Below, piece by piece: positions 46,201 through 58,200 of a DNA stretch of 64,000 nucleotides. A program made the position numbers and the translations under genes. This stretch comes from Pelecanus crispus (lineage: Eukaryota; Chordata; Aves; Pelecaniformes; Pelecanidae): assembly GCF_030463565.1 (NCBI RefSeq), contig NC_134653.1:31309150-31373149 (forward strand). Direction: 5' to 3'. A model generated the notes under the pieces. It searched no databases. It was given only the letters and a program-made list of their open reading frames with translations, and was not told where the DNA came from. Each line of letters opens with the position of its first letter. Position 1 is the stretch's first letter.

Positions 46201-49200
46201 ATTGGTACAAACTCTGGAGATGCTTTTGTGCAAGCTGGTTTTACCCACCTGTTTATGGTATTTAAGTGTTACTCAGTGATGAACTCTGCAGCAGTATGGT
46301 TATCAGTAGTAAATTGATAGCATGTTAGTTTGTCGTAGCTGCCATCTTTTAAAAAAAAAAAAGTTCCTAATATCCTACATTTTTGTGGACTCTTTCTGGT
46401 GATTAAAATGCACTTGCAGTTTTAAGGAATTGGGATATGAAGGTTTCCATAGCAAATCTATCTTTTCTATCCTTCAAGGGCCTCTCTTACACTTGCTGGT
46501 TTGCATCCTTGGCTATAATAAGAAGCTTTGTGCAGAACGTAGAGAAGGAAATGCATTGATTAAATAATCTTGCTCTTCTGTTTTTAATTTAGAGAAGCTG
46601 ACAAGCGAGCTCCAAAGCCGCGAGAACAAGTGTATGGCAATGTACAAGAAGCTGCGTAGGTGGCCAGAGTGCAATGCGCTGTCAAGAAAGCTGCTGCTGA
46701 AAAAGTGAGATGATATTTCTGCGGTCCTACTAAAAAACTGAAGAAAAATTCTGGGCTGGTTGCAAATTACCTTGTTTAGTGACTTTTGTAAATGGTGGTT
46801 AAAATAGAACAACATCAGAGGATCTCAAAGGCTGACTTTAGTGACACGTTAATGTGATAAAATTTTGTTCACCTCCTTATTTCTAAAGACTGTGCTGGTT
46901 GTCCAGTCATAACTTTCATGGTGGGAGAGAACTGCATTTATATTTAATTTTCTGGACTTCATTTCTCTCACTTGGTCACACTTCATACTGGGAAATGCAT
47001 GTAATGCTTTGAACAGATGCATCAGGAGAGAGCATGCTAGTATGATCAAATCTGTCTCTTGGAACTGTCAAGAGAGATTTGTTGTTTGCGTTTTGTATTT
47101 AGCTGTGCCCTAATCTGTATAAGTTAAATACAGAGGCTTGAAAATTAGAAGGTTCTGTCTGCATCCACTGTCCACAGGGACAGCAAAATGTTTTGTCTCT
47201 AGAGAGGTTGTTCTTGGTATTTAATATTTGTTAAATATATTTGCCGTGGGAAAAAATGGAGAAAATAAGCATCAGCTTACAGGACACTTGAACACAACAC
47301 TGACAACATGTAGAACCAATATAAGGACATTTTCAGCTTTACCTCTTTGTATTTGGCACCTCCTGTTCTGTACTCTTAAATTGCTCTGAACATGGGCAGG
47401 AGAAGCTTCTGCCTTAGCATTTTGTGGGGATATTTGGGAGCTCTGATTGGAATATAAACGTTAAGAGGAGAATTTGTAGCTTGCCTCGATTCTTTATTGA
47501 AATTGTTTCCTTTAATACGTTTTAAGAAGTTCAGGATGATAGCATTCTTAAGATGTGAGACCTTTTCAAAGAGAAATGGTTCTTATTACAGTTGTTCTTT
47601 CTGTGATGTGAGTATGTGCTATTCCTTAAATTCAGCTTTTGCAAGGAATGTGGTTATAAGAAGTGGGTTACTGTTTTGGCAATCCCCTAAACTTTCTTGT
47701 ATGCCCGATTTTTGTTTCAGCTCAGATGATTGGCAGTTTTATATAACTTACTTTGATTCAGTGTTTCAACTCATTGATGAATCCTGGACACCTCCGCCAG
47801 AAGACGAGCAGTAAGTTAACAGTTTTGCCGTGGATTTGTTTTTCCTTTGTGCTACAGCAAATTGTTTGCATTCATGTATTCAATACAGCGCTGTCTGCAT
47901 CTTTGGGAGACTTCTTGACATCAGACCCCAAATGATGTGCTCTCTCTACTTTGTTTTGGAGGCTGGCAATAGTTTATTGGAAACAGCTGTATAAATAGTG
48001 CTTTGTACACTATAGAACTCTTCCAGTTCATATTTTTCATGCTGATTGAGTTAGAGAATCCGTCATGCCAGATTTCCTTAAGAGTATCCTGGGAGTATGC
48101 TGAGCACGTGTTATCAATGCCCTAGCAATGGGAAAAATCAAAGAACCTTTTGTCTCTTTAATTGCACAGCTCTTTGGAAGGAGAGGTACACTATTCTATA
48201 GAGCAAGCTGTGAAATTTATAGAAGAGAGGATAACAGAAGAATCTAAGAGCTCTCGGCCGCTTCGGGGACCTTATTTAGCTAAACTGGAGCTGATTAGAC
48301 GTTTGCGATACAGAGGTTGTAATGATGAATACAAACTAGGTAAGAGCCACTAACTGGATGATGAATTAATCTTTTAGAGAGAACACAAACTTTGAACAAG
48401 CTCTTTGCTAAATCACTGAGTTAAATACAGTGTCTGTTATGAAAAATGTACGTGCTGTTGTCTGTATGTAAAGCATTTTGAAAGCATGAGAAGATGAGCC
48501 TTGAAGAAAGGCAGGTAGTTCCACACTGCTCCAGGGTTTGTAAAAGCAAGCACAGAGACTTTCAAAAGGACTTACGGGATTTAGGATCATACAGTCACTG
48601 ACGCTGTAATGAAAAGTGCATTCCTGATGCACTGCTTTTTTAGAAAGTCCTGCTGTTATGCTGTAATCTCTGGGTGTTTTTTCATTTAAGGTTTTTGGCA
48701 GTAGTACCAGGTTTTGCTTTTTAAAAACTTGAGTTTAAAAATCGCATTTAGGGAATCATTGAAGGAGAGAATGTGATTAGAGCAACACCTGTGCTACTTA
48801 CTAGTTCCTTTTATATTTCCATCCAAAAATAAGTTTCTGTTAGATAAGCGGAGGCTGTGTATGCATGCCTGTTAGCTGAGCTCTTATCTGCCAAAGTAGC
48901 TTGAATGAAGCTCTTGGGGTTTTTTTTTAATGTGTCCTTGGTTACCAAAGACATTGAGCCTCTGTTAAAATCTGCAGTTGTGCAGCTATCCATTTTCTAA
49001 ATCGCTATGTAATCTCAAAGGGAGGGGGGGAAGCATTAACGAAGATTTCTCATAGTGATTTTACAGATTCACTTTTTAATGGAGCATATTAAAAAGATGA
49101 ACTGGCTTTTTTCCTAGGTGATCCAGAAGAACTAATGTTCCAATACTTCAAAAAATTTGGGGACAAACCCTGCTGTTTTACTGATCTCAAAGTATTTGTG

Positions 49201-52200
49201 GATCTCCTCCCATCCAGCCAGTACACAAAGGTAAGGAAAGATAAAGAAGTGGTGGCAGGAACTGCAGCGCTTGTTTGCACTCTGGTCCCTTTATCTTAAA
49301 ATACCTGTGGATCATATGAAAAGACTGGAAGTACCAAATTTTCACCTTCTGCTTGAAATTCAGAAAACTTTGCACTGCAGAAAATATAATGAATGTCTGA
49401 ATACACTGAGCAATTTCATTCAGAGGATTTTTACTGGAGACTAAAAGCTAAGTTTGATCCTGCAGAGTTTCAGACCCAGATGTAGTATTTATTTGGTTTT
49501 TTGTTATGATTTCAGGGTGTCAGGGTGCTTTGAGATGGTCTCGGTTGAATTCTTGTATCGAAAATGAAAAGCTCATAATGCTGATGAAAATTACAAGATA
49601 CGAGCTCGTATCTTATAATGAAAAGCTCCCTAGGAATTGTAGTTCAATTGACAAGCTACCCAATTAGCTCATTTCTTAAATGAGTAATCTCTCATCACTT
49701 TTGTTCATAGATCATGGCTTACAAAATGGAGTAATGTGAAAACAGTAAAGAGAAAGACCACCCTGTTCATTCATTTGCAGTTGTCATTGCTGTGTATTGT
49801 TAACTTCTTGTTTTACAAAGACATCCTCCTCTTTCCCTTCCCACTCATCCCTTGTTTTTCTCGTTAATGTTATATGTTTAATGGGAAAAATCTGCTTCCT
49901 TGTCCAGTGCAGGCAGGGTGTCACAGAGGTGTTTCGCTTGGCTCTGCTGCAGTGCTAAAGGATGGACACATTGATACTGGTCGAGGGGTGACCAAGACAC
50001 CTATGGAAACTTTTCCAGAATCCCTCTCTGAAACAAGCTCTCTTTAACCGAAAAGACTATTTGTGCAGAGTCATGAGCAGCTTGTTGAATGACTTCAGCA
50101 GCTGGGAATCCTGTCACTCACCCCATTGTTTTTCTAAGCCATTGTGTAAAATTATCAGAGCTGGGGAGGGCTAGACAGAGAATCCTGGATCAGCCAGAGG
50201 CTGTTGATAAAGTGTTTGTAAACAAAGTGTAGATAGTGGTGGTGGTTTCTTAGTTTATTAAAATATTTTTTGACTTCTAATGCAAGCTCTTCACACAGCC
50301 TCACTAATGAGGAGAATGGTGGCCCTGGCATGTATGGGTTGTGCTGATGTTTTGTGTTAAAAGGTGTGCAAGGGATGTGGTCAGTAGGATATTTAACTCA
50401 TAGTTCTGGAAATGGTGATACCTTTGCAAGGTAACCCTGTAGTCCTTGAGCACTGAACAGTTTTAATCCTAACTTTCCAGGAAAAAAATTCTAAACCTGG
50501 AGTGGAGGGGGATGGTATTTTAAAATAATACTTTACGTTACAGTTTTGTCAGAGTGCTTGTAAAACCATACAATAATTTTAGAGTTAAGAATACTCTTAA
50601 GTATCTTTAAGTTTAATCTGTTTGATGAAACTTACTAAAATAAATAAATAAAGAATATCTAGAAACCAGAATAATTTTAGAATAAATTCTCTAAAATTTT
50701 CTGATTGGCCTTAAAACTGCTGCTGATTTAGCACATGCATCATTGTGTCTTGCTGACATACTAGAAGGTCTTCCAGTGTATGGCTGTCTTGTGGCTGTCG
50801 TCTCTGAAGCATGCATCTGCAGCAGTTTAACTCAGTCAAGGAGACATGTAGCTGAGGAGGGATAATGGTGCTAAAGTGCTGATGCATTTTTGAAATCTGA
50901 AAGTTTAAGTTACTTAAAATATTTATAGGTTGTCTTAGGTTTATTCTTGTTTCACAGCAAAAGATGCTGAAGGCTGTTGTATCGTAGGTAAAGTAGCAGG
51001 GTCACACTTAAGACTACACACAGCTGCGGGGGTCTTTTTTTTCTTAAGAGTTCTGAATAGTGTTACAGTTCAGTAGCTGAGAATGTGGCGATCTTGCTGG
51101 GCCACTAGACACAAGATTTTCCAGAAAGAATTGTTGTGACATCAGTCTTGACTTCCTAGAGGCGTAAATTGGAAGTATGCAGCCTAGTGACTTGGTTGAC
51201 CGTGCCCAGCTTGGCAAAATCTCAAATTGAAAAGATTTGTCGACACAGTCTTCATCAAAGTCTGTGGGAAAAATGGAATTCGTGTGCACGGTGCTATGTG
51301 TTCCTCCTATCTAGGTGTCACACTTTTTTCATTGGGCATGTATTTGATGCAGTTCTTGTGTTTCAAGGCCAAATGTAGCAAAGCTGAATTCATTGGCTCT
51401 AACTCAGTTTTAAGTTTGTAAACACTGTTGGATTTTAGGGCAACAAAAAACCACTGTCCAGCCCTGGCTGCATGTTGTGAGAAGTCTGCTGTCTCCTATT
51501 ACATTTGCAAACAATGAGAGGCTGCTTTTCTTACAACTTAATTAAAAAAATAAGTCATTAATCAAAGATGATGACCTCCCTGAGTACAGTGCATTACTTC
51601 AGAGTTGAGAGAAAATGTAATAGCTAGTACAAAATCACTATTTCCTGGAAGTGTGCTGTGAAGCCTTTCAGTAACTAATTATTTTAATTGCATATGTTAT
51701 TACTGTGAGTGTTAACAGGTGCTTGAACTCCCTTGTGTGTCAATGTATTGGAAAGTTGCCTGTGATTTTTTTTTTTTCTTCCTTCCATCTGTTTGATGAA
51801 ACTTACTAAAAGCTATTGAGTGCAACCAGAACTGTGTGCTCATCACCTTCCAAAAAAAAAAAGAATTGAAGCCAGTTCTTTAACCACTGATTTCAGTGTG
51901 ACATCAGTGTTGATACTGACACTTCCACCTTGGGTTTTTTTTTTTTTTTCCTTGATTTGAGGGAGGAAATGATGCTATCCATTCATGCAGTCCCAGATGC
52001 CCTGCAGAATTTAACAACAGTGTTTCTCTTTCAGTTCATCAGTCAATTGCTGGAAGTAATCCCTCTGTCAGCAACAGCGGAGAACGAAATCGCACTGCCA
52101 GCCGATATCAAAGCCCTGCAACAACACTTGTGTGTGGTGCAGCTCACAAGATTGCTCGGTATCTATCATGCCATGGATAAGAATGAAAAGCTGACTGTGG

Positions 52201-55200
52201 TCCGGGAGTTGATGTTAAGATACCGCCATGGATTGGAGTTTGGTGAGAAAAATCTTGAAACTAATGTTTCAGTTCACTTGCAGCTTTTTATGAGTAAAAG
52301 TTCAGAGCTTTTTCAGGGGGGCGGAACAGCACAAATGCTGATGACACTCGTCATGTTGCTAGATAATACTTTGCTTTCTCCTTTATGATTATATCCTTGG
52401 GTGTACCCAAATATCTGTTTCCTTTTAAATTTTTTTTTTATTTTCAGTTGTGTATCTTAAAGATAAATGAGACATTCCTGGGTAGTTCAGATGGTACATT
52501 GTATCTTTGCAAAATTGTCTATGCCTTTAAGCAAAGCCAGGCTTTATCACTAGTGTGCATGGGACAAATACACAGCCAAGAATATTAATTTGTAAATCTT
52601 GCAGTTGTAGGAGAGTCTTTTCTTCTTCCAGCAGATGTCAACATATGCAGTAGCCCAAAGTCCACTCATGTTATGAACAAATGCAGCATGTATACAGTTG
52701 TTTCAGTTTTTAACACAACTCTGGATTTCATAAATTAAGCCGTGGTTATCATCTGCCAGATAGCTGTGTCATTTGATAATGCTGACAATGGGAGAAGCAG
52801 CTGACAGCACTGTTAGTAATTCAAGGGTAACTCTTTTTTTCTTTTTAGGGAAATCTTGTTTGAAAACTGAATTGCAGTTTTCAGATTATTACTGCCTGCT
52901 TGCAGTTCACCTGCTGCTCGATCTCTGGCTCGAAGGTATGTTCCTAAAATTGTGTCTTGCTGAACACCACCCTGGATGGATGTGATAGGGAGACTGTGTC
53001 CCTGTGGCTAGTGTATACATGGCATGGCTTGTTAGGCCCATAGCTTTCTGGGTTTTTTTTCTCAATATGAGGTATTTCAGGAGTCCCTCTATTCAGTTGG
53101 TGTTTGATATGAACCTCACTGACCTCTAAAGCGGTTTAATTTTTCTGATTAATTCTGTAAGTCCTGGCAGTTTTGCTGAGGACTCTTGCAGCTCAATTCT
53201 GGCTGTTTTCAGAAGCTTGTTCCAAGTTTCCCATGTAGGTAATGTTTTCTGTCCCTTTGCATGAGTTCTGCTGACAATTCCCTTCTGATATCAGAGGTGT
53301 TTTGAGAGTATTTCTTTCCCTCCCTGATATACTTTGTCTTTTGGATCCCCTGCTTCTCGACCGTCTGCTGGGACCTGTTGCCCTGTCTTGAGTATTCCTG
53401 TACTCCACATCTGCTCTGCCTGTTAGCCTCCTAATCCCACAGAGGCAGTCTCCAGTGGTGGCTGTTTCTATTCCTGCCCTTCAGTGTAGCTGTCAGTTAC
53501 GCCTTTGTCTTTCCCAAGGGAGATTTAGTCTTCAACCTGAGTAAATCCGTCGTCAGGTTCCTGACAGGTCACCGGTGGAGAGTGGGCTCTTGAATTCCTG
53601 GTTCTGGGCTGCTCTCTTGCATAATGCTTGGGAGTTCTCTGTACGTATAAGCTAGAAATCCTGAATGGTCCATGACTCATCAGGGAAGGTCACTTCTGCA
53701 GTCTGCCCATGTGTGAGTGCTTTGCTCTATATAGATGTGAGCTAGATATTCCCTGTGAGGAATTATTCCTCCACCTTTCCCTCAGAGAGCAGCTATAATG
53801 TGGGGGTGGGTGTTATGTTTTAAGGGCAGCAATGTGGCTGATGAATGCCATCTGCATGTTTAAATGCATGGGACCATTTTAAGAGGTGTGTAACTTGAGG
53901 AAGGAAGCTTCAATGCCCAAGTGAACTGTGCTGTCAGTGTACAGTGCCTCTCTCTGATCACGCCTGTGTGTGTTTTGTCTTTGTCACCAGGTGAAGAGAC
54001 GGCTGTGTGGCAGTGCCTAACTCTCCTAGAAGAAGGGTTATCTCATAGTCCTTCTAATGCTCAGTTTAAATTGCTGCTCATTCGAATCTACTGCAGGCTT
54101 GGTGCATTTGAACCTGTTGCAGAGCTCTATTCCAGCCTTGATGCAAAACACATACAGCACGACACCATCGGGTGGGTAGTATATACTGAGAATAATTGGT
54201 GATGGTGACCCTCCAGTAACCAGTCCTGAGGTCTTCAGTTTCCTTTGCTACTGAAAGTTAGCAGATTATCAGATTTTCATACGTTTTTGTGTAAAAGTGT
54301 TTTAGAATTACATGAGACATGTCTACTGAAGTATACTCCCCTTGTCATGGAGTATCTTTCCTGTGTGATTTTGATCAGTTTTGGATTTTGGGGGTATTAA
54401 CTAAAGGGAATCTGAAAGAAATTTGTGAAATGTATATCTTGATGCCAGTCATGGCTTGGTGTTCTGGCTTGTGTCGTTGCTCAGCAAAGCTTAGGAGCAC
54501 TAGTTGAAACAAACATACCAAATGACCGTGCCTTGGTTAGTGTGTTTGTGGGTATCTAATTAAGTAAAGCTCTTGCACGCTTAGCAAGGTGGATGGAGGA
54601 ACTCCCGAGCCCCCACAATACTGTTTTTTAAAAAATTAAGAATTCCTTCCATTACTGTTAAAAGCTTAAATTTTAATGTGAATGTTGTGATTGCCATCTG
54701 TTAAATCTCCAGACTTTTCAGTAAAGCTGGACTGTCCTGCAGTTTGCTGTTCAGAGCTGTGTTTGAAAGTCAGGTTTCCCCAGCATTGTGTGCTGATATT
54801 TGACTTGTGCTGTGTTGTGTTGCAGCTATCTTCTGACGCGCTATGCAGAGTCACTGGGCCATTATGCTGCTGCATCCCAATCCTGCAATTTTGCACTCAG
54901 GTTTTTCCACTCCAACCAGAAAGATGTAAGTTGAAAGAAACCTCTGTGTCATGTAACAGAGCAGTTATGTCAAGATGGCCTACAGAAGTCTAGCCCTATG
55001 TAAAGGCTCACAGAAATGTGGTGGTTGATAACAAAGAGGAATAATAGGTGCAACTTTGTTTATAGTAAAGGTTGCCTCAACCTGTGTTTCTCGTTACAAG
55101 AATTTGTGACTTACTGTTAGAAAGCAAAACCCCATATATTTATAAAAGCCAGTTTTAATACTCCTCAAAAACAGGTATGATTACTTTTAAGTGAATGGAT

Positions 55201-58200
55201 TGTAATTTTATGCAAGAATTTAAGTGGCGTGTCATGTGGCAAGTAAGTCCTGATGTCATATAACTTCTACCATTTTGGAAAGTCATACAGCAGCTGGAGA
55301 TGGTGGGTCAAGATGGTGATGGCATACTCATGAATCCTTTATATGACAATCACTGAAGCAGTGTGTTTTAGTGATGGCTGTCCTAGGCACACAGGGATGG
55401 TGGGGAATGCACATCACTTTAAGAGGTAGGAAAAGTGCAGGGAACAAGGTGGGAGGATTTTGGAGGGGAAAAACTGAGTCCTGAAGTCTCAGCTTCACGG
55501 AAGGCAAAGCAGAGCCCATGACTAACTGCATTATTTTGAAGCAATAGGATCAAATTGCAAAACCTGGTCTTGTGCTAATGGGAACTACCTGCTTTATTCG
55601 TTTCACCCTAAAAAGTGGTGTGAATGAGAAGTTGTCTTGAATGGGAATCTTGGGACTGCAATAGAGGAGACTGAGGGCAGAGTAGCTGAATTCTCCAAAG
55701 AGATCAGGTGCTTCCTAAAATGCACGCCATGCCCTAGGCATCTAGCGTGCTTGTAGCTTGCTGATTAGTAAGCATACCTGTCAATAATCTTACTTGGAAA
55801 GTACACTCTGATGTATGTTCTGATACATTCATAGGGAAAATACCAGTTCTGTTTCAGAATTCCCATGGAATCCATGAAAAATGGGCTAGGTAGAACAGTG
55901 GAACAACACATTCTTGAAGTCTGGGTGGAAATATATTGGGCAAATAGGAACAGAAATAGTCCAGAATTGTGGTAGGGAAGTACATGCATGTCAGTCCATC
56001 TCCCTAAAACCTGCAAGGCAGTCCCATTCTGAGGAATGGGAATATATCCTGTATATTTATATTTCACAGTTTGATCCCTGTTGAGAGGTAGGTGAAGAAA
56101 ATTATTTTTACTTCACTTTGTAAGAAACAAAGGTACAATCCAGTTGCAACTCTTCCAGTCAGCCACTGGCGAAGTTGGCTCCAAAGGCTCTGCAGTCATA
56201 CAACTTGCTTTCCCACCATCCCAGAAACAGATAAAAACACAAGGCTTGTCTGTACTGAATAGTAAAGGTGCTCACACAGAAATCCCTCAGAAGAGTACCC
56301 TTGTTCTGTTGGCAGCCCAAGTTATTCCTGTGTACAAGATACCAGTTGTAATTTAGCTGTGCCTGGAAGGTAGATGCTGAGTTACTGACACTTCTCTGAC
56401 ACAGAAATTTCGCTGTAGAGAGCGGGATGCACAGAGGAGCATGTGGATTGTACGATGGGAGTTTGCCCTCATCTGCTTCCCTCATTTGCTCATTGTTTAA
56501 GCACAGATTCTACTTGTTAAGAGTCTTTGGGTTCCTGGGTGCAATGTTTTGTGCTGGAGTGAAGTTCTGGATCCAGACAGCTTTCTCCTACATGTCTGTT
56601 GTTGGTAGTGGTGGCTTTTTTTTCCCCTCTCTCTCTCTTTTTCTTTTTTTGATGAGGAGTATCTTGTTCAGTCTTATTTAAAAGTCACTCGGTGGATGTT
56701 AATGAGAAGCATACCTGGAACCAACTGTCTGAATAAAAAACATTACTGCTGGGTGCCAGGTGAAAAAAGTGAACCAAAAAACCTGTTGGATGTCATTTGT
56801 CTGCTTGGGAACGCTGCATTGTAAAGCATCAAGAAATCATCTTTCCCTGGAAAACAATCTGAAGTAACTTCAGGAGTGGTTACCTTGGAAGAAGGTTATT
56901 CTCTTTGGCATGAATGATAAAGGTGCTTGCAGCAGAGAAGAGCCGACTGTCTTCAGTACCTCAACATCTGTATGCAAAGACTGCACATTCCAAGTGCTGT
57001 TTCCAGGAAAATGCTACTCAACCTGTATTCCAGAAATCCTGAAAAAGCGGTGCGTGAATGTGCAACCTGCCTCACTACCACACCTTAAAATGTTGAAATT
57101 GCAAGAGGGGTGAAAGTGATGCAATCAGCACTATATAATTCTTCATGCTACAAGATAAGGATGTGACTCTGGAATCCACTCACATCATGTCTCATCTTGG
57201 AGACAGTATGGAGGCCAAAGGACCATGAGCCATTGTTGATCTCAGCTAGCCAAATCTCTTGTGTGTTCTGGAGACTTCCAATGGTTATCACCTTAAGATC
57301 CTTTTAGCTGGGAAATGCATCAAAAGCTGTACTAATTTGCAAGTAGCAAGTGTCCTTTAAACCAACTGTAAGGTGCAAATTGCAGGAGGTGAAGGCTCAA
57401 TTCAGGGTACTGTTCACCTAGGATGATGGCATGACAAGAGTGGAGACGAAAAAAGGGATTCCTTATCATAGGACATGTCCCAGGTATCACAAGGTCAGAA
57501 TCTGCTACCAGAATCTGCTGCTGTGGTTCTGCTGGGGTTGCCCATTCATGCTCAGGGTCCTGATATCAGCTTCCCATTCGAGTCCCATAACAGAGTTTAA
57601 CTGCAATGTTAAAGGCGGACTATCCTTTAAAAGTTACCTTTTTACAAGATTTCAGATACTGCCTGCTCCTCTCTAGGTTGATGTTTAAGATAGCTGGAAT
57701 GTCTGCTACAGCACAGAAAACGTGTCCTGTGGCACTCTGTGCGTGGGACTCTGCCTAGAACAGGAATTGTGGGATATAAATGGTCTGGCATAAAAATATA
57801 GCTACTGATTCAGATTGATTGCTTTGGATAAATATGTTTTCCTTCTGACTTGCTGAACTTAACAGCCTGAAGTGAATCCTGTTTAAAAGTGGGTCCCATG
57901 AGTAACAGCCATCTAGGATGCTGTGCGGTCCTGACGTAATGTTTCTGCTCTGGGAGAGGATGCCAAGGACAGGGAGGAGAATAGAAGGCAGTATTGCTAT
58001 ATTTGGCCAAAACTAAAAAGGCAACTTGATCCTTATCAAGATAGTCCTCCTTTAAATATGCAGAATCACAAGTAATCTCTCTAATTTTCTTGTGTCCGTC
58101 CGTCTTTAATTTCTCCAGATACTGCAGGCAAACAGAACACCAACGTATCCTATGGGGATTTAAAAACCACGTCGATGCAGTTGAATTAGCGCCCATAGCG

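Larger units (their letters stand above)
49231..52034 (+). other. NAA25: NAA25 intron 11, 2.8 kb, with a palindrome and a direct repeat
   Basis: The intron runs from gtaagg to ctttcag. It contains a perfect 20-bp palindrome at 49595-49614 and a 25-nt perfect direct repeat at 50616-50640 and 51787-51811. T-rich runs occur near 51768-51779 and 51931-51950, the second about 85-100 bp before the acceptor. No coding sequence or repeat family was recognised. Confidence 0.65.

Noticed and set aside
53170-53640. GC-richer block in NAA25 intron 13 suspected to be a retroelement
   Set aside because: No match to a known element and no target-site duplication or tail was seen, so it is only noted within the intron entry.
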